DNA from: Favolaschia claudopus
Lineage: Eukaryota; Basidiomycota; Agaricomycetes; Agaricales; Mycenaceae
NCBI GenBank assembly: GCA_037176885.1
Contig: JAWWNJ010000032.1
Coordinates: 620,001-684,000 of the forward strand
Reading direction: 5' to 3'
Length of the DNA: 64,000 bases
The notes under the pieces are model-generated. The model searched no databases. It saw only the letters and a program-made list of their open reading frames with translations, and was not told the DNA's origin. Shown piece by piece: positions 47,535-57,461 of this stretch. Positions within the stretch are counted from its first letter, which is position 1. Every line of letters begins with the position of its first letter. The translations under genes and the position numbers were made by a program.

Positions 47535-48893
47535 ATGTCGACGACTCAGAGCGTTTTGCTTCGACCGCGCCCTTATGCGCAACATGCCGGCTCTTTCTTT
47601 CTGGTCGCTTTGTTGCCGCCACCGAAGACCTCGCCGTCCTTGCCACCTGAACTTTGGGCTGCAATCTTTAATTTTGTGCCTGCCTTGCATCTCTGGTCGT
47701 TGTTGACCGTATGCAAGTTGTTCAAGGTTCGTTCTAGGGCTCGAGCCGCTTGATTGAGACCAACATGTGCTCAAGGATATAACTTTGCCGGTGCTATATG
47801 CATGCGTCGCGACTTCTGATATTGTGCGCGTTTGACCTTCTCTGAGCGCTCGGCCTAATTCTCGATATCAAAGAACTCTTTGGAAAAACTGGTTGCACGG
47901 CTAGACTATGCTGAGCAACGTTGGGATTCCATTCGGCGGATCCCTTTCTCGACGCCGGGCAGATGGGTCCAAGCGCTTGATTTGTCTCGAATCGAATACA
48001 CCGGACGAGCACAGGCACTTCATCTGGATACCCTGCTTGTCAAACTATTCCCTTTGGTGCCGTTCCTAGCGCGTCTTTCTATGAATCCTTCGTTCGTTCT
48101 TAGTAGACGAGCGTTGGATTCGCTTGGACAACGCCCTGGAGCCGTTATTATTCGCGCTCTTGAAGGCGTCAGTTACAATCCAACCGGAAATTCAATGGAG
48201 GAATCTTTGCTGCAACAGCTGCAGTGTTTTCCCAACCTCGAGGAACTTGAGCTCATCGGCCATGGCCTCGATCCCACGGAACTGGACACTATTCCAGAAC
48301 TGTTGACCCCAGAACCATTCATCCCTCTCATCTTGCCATCTCTGAGAATACTAACCATCATATCCGTCTGCTCCTCTCCTCTACTTCTTGCCTTCCTCCT
48401 TTCACCGCTTCCCTCCCTTCGGAAACTAACGATAACACCGTACGACGACATTCCCACCTCCCTCTCTTCTCGATTCATTGCGGCGCACGGCGCCTCCTTA
48501 CGCTCTCTCCTCCTCTTCACCCCCAAAACATGGCCAACACGACTCCACCCCTCCCCCGATACCCTCCTCTCCACATCACCCTCACTCCGACATCTTTCCC
48601 TCGAGCGCCCCCTCCCATCTCGACTCGTCCTCCCTTCCGGCGCGTCAACGCATCCCCTGCAAATATTGTCCGTCCCTCGACCAGACCCGGAGTTCTGGCC
48701 TGTCCTCGAACGATTGCTCCCTCGTCTTCCCGCGTTACGCGCAGTCCGTGCGAGGGACGTTCGATGGCTCAGAAAGGGGATGGGTTCCGGTGCGCAAGCG
48801 GCGGGTGTGCAGGGAGAGTTGAGGGAGTGGAGAAGACGGTTGTTGAGGAGGGGGATCCGGGTTTTGGATGGGGATTGGAATGAATGCGAGTGA
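47535..48893 (+). CDS. F-box/LRR-like protein
   Basis: From the ATG at 47535 a short leader is followed by SLPPELWAAIFNFVPALHLW, an F-box-like start, with a donor right after VCKLFK. A small exon (DITLPVLYACVATSDI) and then one long exon from about 47870 follow. Leucine-rich segments recur, for example CFPNLEELELIGHG, LILPSLRILTIISV, PLPSLRKLTITPYD and SPSLRHLSLERPL. They suggest a leucine-rich-repeat solenoid for target binding. The protein ends at the TGA at 48891-48893 in a basic stretch. This class is highly expanded in mushroom genomes, where it is presumed to supply SCF target receptors. No specific target can be inferred. Confidence 0.7.
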
Positions 48894-49912
48894 AAGATGA
48901 TTTTTGTAATTTACGGAACAGTAGAATATGTATGTATCCCGGATCTGTAGTTGACCCGTTTGTATCGAAAATACCTCTCTTCTCATTTCCTCGCCGACCT
49001 TGCTTTGAGTTTACAAAACCGGAGATCAGCGCTCAGCCATCAAAATTCGCTGTTCACCACTTCCCAACCACTTCCCCACCACAGTCGGGCAATTCAGAGA
49101 TAGCTGCTGATACAGTCTCTCACCTTCGGTTCTCCTGACTCATCTTCCCTTTGAAGATTCTGGCTCAGCGCTCAAAACCTACAGTTAGCCAACGCTGACC
49201 CGCCAAATACTAAATAGATCCCGGGCCTGCATTCGGGCCCAACATCAACTTGAAGAGTATTCAGTGACCCAGGTCGCACTCGAGAGAAACACAGCGGCCG
49301 CGAAGCCGTTTGTAATGTATTCCGTCTCAAGATTCTGGTCGATGAGCTCGGATCGGCAGGCAATCCCCTCTGGCAAAATCACTCAAAATCATCCCAGCCA
49401 GACGATGAAGCTTGGTTGTCAATGCAACTTGAACTTGAGGAAAACAAATTTTTCTATGAATTCCTTGCGTCGATAGACGAGCAAAAGACTGCATACTGGG
49501 GTTTCGTTCGCGACGGTTCGACGGCCGCATTCGCAACTCCATCTGCAAGACATTCAGGCGCAAGGGAATGCTGCCGGTCAAGCCAAGGCTCAAAATTCAG
49601 ATTTACATCAAGTCAACAGCGACCTCATCCAAAACTGTGGCTCTGCGTTTACTGAGTACCCCGATGATCAAGTCGGAACAAATTCTCCGCACCATACTCT
49701 GCTATATGTTTTCACCCAACCTCTTCCTCTTCGAAGCCAGAGCCAAGACGCTCCCGAATTGTTTCCAGAATGCGCAGCAGGACAATGAAAGCCCGAGCCA
49801 ATAGCTCAGCGGAACAATGGGCGCCACTGAAAGCAAAAGCCGGAATGGCCGTCTTTTCACAAAGGTCGTCCGGATTTGGCAATGGTCATTCAAACCTGCA
49901 AAGCGTTCCCGG
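48894..49912. other. Intergenic stretch with a possible gene fragment
   Basis: Around 49410-49790 the plus strand shows coding-like stretches in alternating frames: LSMQLELEENKFFYEFLASI in one, then DIQAQGNAAGQAKAQNSDLH and FTEYPDDQVGTNSPHHTLL in another. I could not link them by plausible introns to a start codon. It may be a decayed gene. Confidence 0.25.
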
Positions 49913-49919
49913 TATAAAA
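49913..49919 (+). promoter_or_regulatory. TATA box of the protein-kinase-like gene
   Basis: TATAAAA sits in a GC-rich context about 75 bases before the ATG at 49994. This spacing favours 49994 over the upstream in-frame ATG at 49817 as the start. Confidence 0.5.
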
Positions 49920-49993
49920 GCCGGGGCATTGAACGGTCCCACCCAAACGGCGTTCCAACCTCCCCCACACTCCCCACACGTCTCACTATCAGC

Positions 49994-50799
49994 ATGTCGC
50001 TTACCATGGTCTGGCAAGGGCAAACCCACCACCTGACACCCCGCGAGGGCGTCGTCGGACGGGGTGTCGCGCACCACTCTCTCGTCTGGGAAGAACGCCT
50101 TGTCAAGGCGGTACACGTTATGCGAACTCAGCAGACGGATGAAAAGCTTGTCTTGAAAATTGCGCGCGATGCGGGGGCAATTGCCGCCCTCGAACTGGAG
50201 GCTTCGCACTATACGACTCGGCTTCAGCACATCCAGGGAAAGCATGTTCCGAGATTCTATGGTATTTATCATGGTACGATCGCGGACACGCCGGTGGCAT
50301 GCATGTTGCTCGAGTATTGCAAGGACGACGGCAAGAGAGTACCGGTAGGGGAGATGAGGTGAGCGATCCGAGTCCAGTTTTTTCTGGATTCGGCGTGGAC
50401 TGCTAACTGTGCTTTAGCCGGAGAGTCATGCTCGCTGTCATTGCCGTCCACCAAGGCACGTCGACCTCGTATTCTCGCAGCACTTCTTTGCTTGCTTACC
50501 CTCCCTTAGCCGGTCTCCAACATTGCGACCTCGAGAATTATCATCACATCATTCTCATTGGCTCTGGCGTTCGCATTGTTGATTTCAGCTGTGCGGTCCT
50601 TCACAACTGTGAAGGCGGAACCCCTACGCTGTGGCCCGGCATGGGCGCGCCAGACACACCGGGCTGTCCTGAATTGAACTGGGTCGAGAACCGATATGGC
50701 CTCTGCAGCAGCGACCCGATTCCATCTGCACCGGCGCCTGCTGTGGTGCCTTCATTGCCGACTGGCTTACAGGTGCTTGCGCGTAGAATACGTGGATAA
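49994..50799 (+). CDS. Protein-kinase-like protein with altered catalytic motifs
   Basis: The reading from the ATG at 49994 gives REGVVGRGVAHHSLVWEERL, then KLVLKIARDAGAIAALELEA with a candidate ATP-site Lys (VLKIA) and Glu. Next is VPRFYGIYHG and the hinge-like MLLEYC. After an intron at about 50361-50416 the catalytic loop reads LQHCDLENYHHIILIG, in place of the usual HRDxxxxN. The metal-binding segment is VRIVDFSCAVLHNC, with DFS where kinases have DFG. Mushrooms hold many such kinase-like genes. Residues for phosphotransfer are partly present (Asp in CDLE, Asp in DFS), so it may be active or a pseudokinase. A second short intron may lie near 50457-50512, though the frame is open through it. 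Confidence 0.65.
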
Positions 50800-50923
50800 T
50801 ATTATTGTACGATTGCTTATCCGTTTTGTATGTTCGTAATAAATTCTCTGTATGTAATTGAGCCAGTCGTCAACGTGAAGCTGTGCATACAAAACTCACA
50901 ATCATGAATAACCCATGGCCTAC

Positions 50924-52162
50924 CTATTCTGACATTTCCAGCACGCAATTTCTATCTCGTAGTCTTCGATGCATTGAGGCAAAGCGTTCATCATTGCGGA
51001 CCTGATCCTGCATTCCGACAACGCGGAGGAGCCGCAAGTTTGGGAACATGCCACTCGTAAAGGCATCGAAATGCTGCTTCATATGTTCCCATTCGTCTTG
51101 ATCATCCTCAAGAAAAGGAATCTCTGCCATGTGGATGCCGATGGAGGTGACGGACGGGTATATTGTCTCCTCCTCGTTCGACTCTGCATGCGGCGGGAGG
51201 GTCGTGAAAAGATAATAATATATTTCGCGGAGATTGGGGCAGCCGCGAAGGCATGAGGTGAGGTGGTGCTCGATGAGGAAGCGTACGTGCTTGCCGAATT
51301 CAACGACGGAGAGCTGGGCGCCTAGGACCTCCCAGATCATATCCATTCCGCCGGCAGCCAGGGGCGAATCTACGACCAAATGGTCAAGCACTGGCAGAGT
51401 CCAGCGAACCACAATATGGCGGAGTAAGAGTGCGCTTGCCATGCTCAGGCGTAGGGTGCGCAGGGATGGAAGACAGATGCGGGCTGCTCCGAGGCCGTGG
51501 AATGGCGTGAAGTTGGGTCTAACGACTCCAACGAACAAAAATTCTAGATTCGGTGCTTCGGCCAAAACAGCGGTCAGGGAGTTGATTCCACCCGAACGGG
51601 ATGCTTCGGCGTGATTCCACCAGTCGAGTCTCTTCAGAGAAGGAAGTGGAGGGCACATTGCATCAAAGTCGAAGCGCAAACTCGTGAACAACGACGGTCT
51701 GTGCAGCGGTCGCACGAGCACCTTCAGGTTGGAATACAGACTCAGAACCTCGGTCGACGGCAAATACTTAGGACTTTCGGTTACGGTGGCCGTATAAGGT
51801 AGGACTGCACGTTCAACCTGAAGAAAGGTTCGTGTTTTAGAATTCCAGAACATTGTAAGAAATCTGGCTCCGAAATAACGAACCGAATGACCATGCTCTC
51901 GGTGAGTGCCTGTGCCATGAGTCCACATACTACTAGACATTTTGACGTTGCGATATAAGAGCTTGGTGGCCCATGCATGCCAGTCGCGGCAAACCAAGAC
52001 GATATTTCTGTAGGCATTCCGTGTATCACCCTCCATGGTGACACCGGGAATCGGTTGGAACGGTTCGTGCCAGTGTGCGATTGTGTATGTCTCCAGATTT
52101 TCGAATATCTCCAGCCACAACTCTGTAGGAAGGGTGTCATGACGAAGTCGCGAGAGAGACAT
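50924..52162 (-). CDS. F-box/LRR-like protein
   Basis: This is a single exon from the ATG at 52160-52162. The N-terminus SRLRHDTLPTELWLEIFENL is an F-box-like helix. A family-typical stretch, RNIVLVCRDWHAWATKLLYR, follows. The rest is leucine-rich, with PSLKRLDWWNHAEAS, APNLEFLFVGVVRPN, ICLPSLRTLRLSMASALLLR and MFPNLRLLRVVGMQD, as in LRR target-binding proteins. The open frame continues upstream of this ATG without another ATG. It faces the kinase-like gene tail to tail (124 bases) and is divergent from the next F-box gene by 89 bases. Its target is unknown. Confidence 0.72.
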   Translation of the reverse strand: MSLSRLRHDTLPTELWLEIFENLETYTIAHWHEPFQPIPGVTMEGDTRNAYRNIVLVCRDWHAWATKLLYRNVKMSSSMWTHGTGTHREHGHSVRYFGARFLTMFWNSKTRTFLQVERAVLPYTATVTESPKYLPSTEVLSLYSNLKVLVRPLHRPSLFTSLRFDFDAMCPPLPSLKRLDWWNHAEASRSGGINSLTAVLAEAPNLEFLFVGVVRPNFTPFHGLGAARICLPSLRTLRLSMASALLLRHIVVRWTLPVLDHLVVDSPLAAGGMDMIWEVLGAQLSVVEFGKHVRFLIEHHLTSCLRGCPNLREIYYYLFTTLPPHAESNEEETIYPSVTSIGIHMAEIPFLEDDQDEWEHMKQHFDAFTSGMFPNLRLLRVVGMQDQVRNDERFASMHRRLRDRNCVLEMSE

Positions 52163-52251
52163 GGAAGTATGTAGAACAGTAGAAGTGAGGTGCTCTAGGC
52201 TTATCACTGGTCAAGAGGTCATAACCCTAACCATAATCTAGGTTCACCGTC

Positions 52252-53163
52252 ATGGCGACCTCAGTCTTCTTCTCCACCAATTCTCCACCATCTTGCATCG
52301 CACACAGAATGCCGATTCTACCTCCCGAATTGCAGCGTGAAATATGTGAAGTCGCTGTGAGGTCCAATCGTAATGATACTACCCTCAAGTTAAATCTTAG
52401 TCTGACCGCTCGACATGTCCGAACCTGGTAGGGATTCACCACTGCCAACACGTCGTCCGCTTTCAACCTGACGATTCTCTAGGGTTGACTTGGTCTACTA
52501 TGAACTGGTGTCGATTCGCGTTGCTCACGATGCCAACCGCTTTCTGGAATTGGCCAAGTTCAAAGAGCCTGTCTTTTTCAAGGTCAATGTTAAAATAAAA
52601 CCTTGATCTTCGGCGGCTCATTCCCGGCCGAATCTGCTGCTCAAATTCTGTCTTTCTGCAGCGGGGTTCATGCGATGGCATTCTGGATCAACTCTCCCCC
52701 CCAAGATCTAATTCTACAACTCAGGCAACTCTCCCTGCACCGCCTCTTCGTGCACTTCAACCACTTAATGACACTCTTGAGCTTGGACTCTTCGCCTTGG
52801 TCGAGCGTGACTCACCTCGAGCTTTCCATCCCCAGGGTCCATCAGATCTACGACTTGCAGCATCTCACACAACTTCCCTCCTTGACCCATGTCGCACTAG
52901 CTTCAGAACACAGCCCATCCCGGGCTGCTGTGGAGATGGTGTGCCAAAGTTGTCTCGGTCTTCACATTCTAGTCATCATCTACAACTCGGCGCTTCCGAG
53001 TGCTGATACAATTGGCTTGTATTTGTTCGATCCGCGTATCGTGATTGGTCCACTATTAACGGACCTTGTTCGTGACTGGGAGGGGTCCCACGACATATGG
53101 GCAGACGCTGAGCGCGTTTTGGCGAAACAAATCGTCTCGCAGCAGCAGAAGGCTTCCTCGTGA
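52252..53163 (+). CDS. F-box-like protein, possibly frameshifted
   Basis: From the ATG at 52252 the protein reads PILPPELQREICEVAVRSN and SLTARHVRTW. A 56-base intron (52427-52482) leads to VDLVYYELVSIRVAHDANRF. The second half, LIFGGSFPAESAAQILSFC, continues with a leucine-rich part and ends at the TGA at 53161-53163. The halves are in different frames. The frame changes at a run of A around 52592-52600 (AAAATAAAA) and no sensible intron covers the change. The conserved-looking sequence runs straight across it, so a one-base indel, real or from sequencing, is likely. If real, the protein is truncated after about 95 residues. Confidence 0.6.
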
Positions 53164-53243
53164 CGGGTCAATTGAATGGAATCTTGGGGGACATTTTATA
53201 ACTGTTACAAGATACAAACTCTTCACGGGATGACATCTAGATC

Positions 53244-54063
53244 TCAGTACTCCAACGTGGTCTTCACTCCTCCTTCGTACGCCAGCCAGGACGGGCGTGT
53301 GAGCAGGTCTTTGTACCAGCGTGCAACGTTGGGCTTTCGAACCATGATGTCGCTTTTGGCATGTACTTCCAGAATAGGGGCATGAGGGAGGTGGAAAAGA
53401 TCTGCGAGAGTTATTTCCTGCGAGAGAAAGAAAATCAGTTCTTCATCCAGAGTAAAAAGGGCCAGAATGCTGTCACGTACGTCTCCTGCAAGATACTTCT
53501 GCTTACCCAGCATGGCGTTGTAGCCATCCAGCTTCTTATCGAGGGCGGCGAGATTGGCATCGATCACAGCTTGGTCGGTTTGCAGGCCACGGCGTCTGAA
53601 GCGACGGCTCAAGACAGAGTAAGACAATCGTACGAACCTATCGCTCACGGTTTGCTCCGAACCTCATACACCGCAGGAGCTGCGAAAAAGTCAAAGTCAT
53701 TCAACTCGATCGACGCTGCCTGCTCGAAAAGTGCATTCTTTTTGAGGTCAGTTGGAATGAGCTTGCATTCTGGGTACTTGGCAGCGATGTATCGACAAAT
53801 CGCACGCGTCTCGAATAGAATGAAGCCGTCGTCGTCCTGCAGCAAATGTATCTTGACATCGCGATGCACAGCTCGGGATTGGTGCTTACGATGTACGGGA
53901 TCTGACCGAAGGGCTGCTTCTCGAGGTACTCTGGGGTTTTGTGCGCGTTATTTACCCTATCGACGAAGATGAGTTCGAAGGGAACTTTGGCTTCGTAGAG
54001 CACGGTCGCAACGCGCCGCGTGCACGTCGCGATGGGGTCGCCGTATAGTTTTAGAATAGCCAT
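53244..54063 (-). CDS. Glutathione transferase, phi-like (GST1, catalytic Ser missing)
   Basis: This is the first of four tandem GSTs on this strand. The N-terminal thioredoxin-like domain begins at the ATG at 54061-54063: MAILKLYGDPIATCTRRVAT, then TPEYLEKQPFGQIPYI and, after a short intron, DDDGFILFETRAICRYIAAK. The helical C-terminal domain gives KKLDGYNAMLGKQKYLAGD, ITLADLFHLPHAPILEV and RPSWLAYEGGVKTTLEY. Where its three neighbours have Ser-Thr in the active-site loop, this copy has Ala-Thr (IATCT). In addition the glutathione-binding Glu-Ser is Glu-Thr. Reduced or changed activity is therefore likely. Four short introns are inferred; the gene otherwise looks intact. Confidence 0.82.
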
Positions 54064-54313
54064 TGGTGGGGTGTCGAGGGTTCCTTTCGCGACGTGCAAG
54101 TGCCAAGTGGTGTTAAATAACTTGGAAGAATTCTGGCGCATGACCAGATTGATAAAGCTCTCCGATAAAACCGATTCGACTTGGAGCGTGCATATCGCCT
54201 TGCATCGCCGCGACGCCGTCCCCCGCGCTCTACAGTTGAGATCCGCGCAATGTCGTTGTTTTTGTGAATGTGATTCGGCCGATAATTGAATCCGTTATCT
54301 GAGTACAACCTAT

Positions 54314-55212
54314 TCAATACTCCAGTATGCCTTTCACCCCACCCTCAAACGCTTTCCAAGAAGGTCGCGATAAGAGCTCATCATACCATCTGCAATCGAT
54401 GTCGCGTCAGGATTCGAATGAGTTGCGATTCAATTGGTTCAAGAAAATCATACCGTGCAACGTGAGGTCTGCTTGAGCTCGTCATGACGCCGCTCTTGAT
54501 ATATGTTTCGATGAACTGAGCGCGAGGAAGGTGGAAGAGATCGGCGAGAGTGATTTCCTAGCGCACGATGTTCAAGTTGAGTGGGTTAGATATACTGATA
54601 CCGTCCTGGAATGCACGCACATCTCCGGCAATGTACCGCTGCTTTGCCAGGATTTTCTCATAAACGTCGAGTCTGCCCTCGAGGGTCTCCATCTTTGCAT
54701 CGAGGGGAGCTTGATCTGAGTCTTGACCCAAGAACCTTCGACTCTCAGTTTTCCTGAAGCGTGAAAATGGGAGTGTATACTCACCGTTTTCGCGCCAGAG
54801 CTTTAATCAGCGGGTCCGCGTTGAAGTCAAAGTTCGCAAATTCAATCGACGCTGCCTGTTCGAACAGGGCGTGTTTTTTTGGGTCCGTAGGTATGAGTTT
54901 CGACTCTGGATGCTCTGCCGCGATGTATCTGCCGATCGCACGCGATTCAAATAGAATAAAGCCATCGTCATCCTGGGCGGGCTCGATCGTGAGCCTATCA
55001 AGCCAGAAAACCAATAGAGAACGTAGAGTATAACGCACGATGTAAGGTATTTGACCAAAAGGTTGCTTCTCGAGATATTCGGGGGTTTTATAATCGGCAT
55101 TCAAAATGTTGACGTTGACGAATTCGAAGGGCACTTTTGCTTCGTGGAGGACGATCGCAACGCGCCACGTCGCGGTCGACTCAGGCCATCCGTATAGCTT
55201 GAGAATTGCCAT
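54314..55212 (-). CDS. Glutathione transferase, phi-like (GST2)
   Basis: From the ATG at 55210-55212: MAILKLYGWPESTATWRVAI with the active-site Ser, then TPEYLEKQPFGQIPYI. An intron of about 60 bases precedes DDDGFILFESRAIGRYIAAE, which keeps the Glu-Ser that binds glutathione. The C-terminal domain includes TDPKKHALFEQAASIEFANF, GRLDVYEKILAKQRYIAGDV, ITLADLFHLPRAQF and RPSWKAFEGGVKGILEY. Phi-like GSTs conjugate or reduce small electrophiles, and wood- or litter-decay fungi use many in stress and extractive detoxification. The gene lies 250 bases upstream of GST1 and 202 bases downstream of GST3. Confidence 0.85.
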
Positions 55213-55414
55213 GAGGGAGGAAGATAGATGAAGATAGTGGACGCTCAGAGCCTTAGACGCGCAATTTATCCCTCCAAGGCGCGTGAGTCACACGTTGATT
55301 ACTAAGGCGCGTCAAAGCTGGGGCGATCAGCTGACCGCGCGCTCCTCTTCGTTCTGATCTTGCGAGTGATTTTGTGGACTCGGATATGGTAGGATTCTCG
55401 TTAATCTCGAATAT

Positions 55415-56362
55415 TCAATATTCTAGCACGGACTTGACTCCGTCCTCGAACGCAATCCAAGAGGGACGGGAGATGAGTTCTTTGAACCATCTGTGCAAAT
55501 CGATTCAGCACAATGAAAACAAAGAATTCAAGGCACAAAGTCATAGTCAATCAAAGGTCCAGCGTATTGAGAAGACGGACACACCGAGATACGTGCGGCC
55601 GTCGCGTCATGATGTTGGTTCCGGCGTGATTTTCAAGAATCGGTGCACGGGGAAGATGGAACAGGTCCACAAGGGTGAGTTTCTGAGATTAAATTCAGTT
55701 GTTGGTGCGTTGGACAGGGGCATCGCTTTGAAAGGAATCCGCTTACACACCTCTCCAGCAAGGTATCGTTGCTTGGACAATATAGCCTCGTAAATGTCTA
55801 GCTTTGACTCAAGAGCGGCGATCTGAGGCTTGACAGCCTCACGAATCACTTCCAATCCCACGATTCTTGATTGTCACTTTCAGCCAAGGGAAGAGACGAC
55901 AGCCAACAACAGCGCTCATACGCACTGTTTACGCCAAACCTCCCTAATTATTGGACTTGCAAGAGAATCGAAATTGGCGTATTCCGCAGACGCCGCTTGC
56001 TCAAAAAGTGCGTTCTTAATGGGATCCGTTGGGATGAGCTCGAGGTTTGGATGTGGGTGCTTGGCCGCGATATAACGGCAAATCGCACGGGATTCATAGA
56101 GAATGAAGCCATCATCGTCCTGTCAAGTAGAGTAATGAGTACGACGGAACCCTCAACCCTGGATCTCACGGAGTGTTGAACATACGATGTAAGGCACTTG
56201 CCCAAACGGCTGCTTCTCGAGGTACTCGGACGCTTGATTGTCTCCGCCGCCGTAAATGTCAACTGGGATGAACTCGAAGGGTACTTGGACTTCATGAAGA
56301 ACAATCGCGACGCGCCATGTATTTGTTGACTTCGTTGCGCCATATAATTTGAGAACGGCCAT
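55415..56362 (-). CDS. Glutathione transferase, phi-like (GST3)
   Basis: The ATG at 56360-56362 opens MAVLKLYGATKSTNTWRVAI (active-site Ser present), then SEYLEKQPFGQVPYI and DDDGFILYESRAICRYIAAK. It differs from the others by HPHPNLELIPTDP, a small insertion after the second domain strand. The C-terminal domain shows QIAALESKLDIYEAILSKQR, LTLVDLFHLPRAPILENH, RRPHVSRWFKELISRPSW and EDGVKSVLEY. Several short introns are inferred and all known key residues are kept. It sits between GST2 and GST4 in the same orientation. Confidence 0.83.
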
Positions 56363-56585
56363 GGGCGCTATCGAGATGCTTAGCGGAACTCGGTAAGTTG
56401 TTGGCCCGGCGGCGCTCATTTTTTCATGTGTGGGTAATTTTTGGCCGAAGGGCAAGACATCATAACGGGTCGGCGTTCCATACTCCAAGACGGTTGGAAA
56501 ATCGACTTTCGCTCATTCAGTATCGGGGGTTCGTAAAGAGTGACCGTCTTGCATTTATCTGGAATACAACGAATATATGAATGCA

Positions 56586-57461
56586 TCAATACTCTAACAT
56601 GGACTTGACCCCGTCTTCAAATGCACGCCAAGATGGGCGCGAAGCAAGGTCGGTATACCATCTAAGCAAATATTCATAGTGAGCAAGGGAGAGAGAGGTC
56701 GCAATCAAGCCACGCAGGACGCACCTAGCAACATGGCTTTTTCGAGTCATGACCCCGGTCTTGGCCTGAATTATTGGAGCATGGGGAAGGTGGTATAAGT
56801 CCGCGAGCGTCAATTCCTAGAAGCAGAAGTGTCAGACAATTCGAGTGATGGTGAAGCTCGTGGAAGGCGGCGAACGCACATCTCCTGCAATGTATTTTTG
56901 CTTTGACAAAATGGCATTGTAGCCGTCGAGCTTCGCATCAAGGGTGGCAGTCCTGGCGCTGACGACAGCCTCGTCTCCCTTCAGGCCGCTGAGTCTGGCC
57001 TGCGGCGTCAGCGAGCGTGAAACACATGAGACATGCACGTACGCCTTGCCCCAGATTTCCAAGATAATGGGTCCTGCCTGACCTTCGAAGTTAAAGCATT
57101 CGCTGGCTGCTGCTTGTTCGAATAGGGCGTGCTTTTTCGGGTCAGTGGGGATGAGTCTTGATTCTGGATGCTTGGCGGCGATGTAGCGGCAAATGGCACG
57201 CGACTCGTATAGAATGAAGCCATCGTCATCCTGAAGCAGGGGGTGAGCATTTCGGGTAAATAACACATACAGAAAGTCGAGACGCACGATATACGGTATT
57301 TGACCAAAAGGCTGCTTGTCAAGGAAGCCGGGAATCTTGTGTTCGCCATTGAGAACATCGACTGGAATAAACTGAAAAGGAACTTTGGCCTCGTAGAGAA
57401 CCGTCGCGACCCGCCAAGTGCAGGTCGATTTGTAGTAGCCGTAGAGCTTCAGTATAGCCAT
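56586..57461 (-). CDS. Glutathione transferase, phi-like (GST4)
   Basis: From the ATG at 57459-57461: MAILKLYGYYKSTCTWRVAT with the active-site Ser, then IPGFLDKQPFGQIPYI and DDDGFILYESRAICRYIAAK. The C-terminal part has TDPKKHALFEQAAASECFNF, LDAKLDGYNAILSKQKYIAG, LTLADLYHLPHAPIIQA and RPSWRAFEDGVKSMLEY. Its N-terminal domain is very similar to GST1, suggesting the two are close copies although they sit at opposite ends of the array. Four introns are inferred. It is the 5'-most member; the promoter side is the 57.5 kb spacer. Confidence 0.85.

Noticed and set aside
54400..54425. GATTCGAAT resembling a tRNA T-loop complement
   Set aside because: No acceptor, D or anticodon stem can be built around it; it lies inside GST2.
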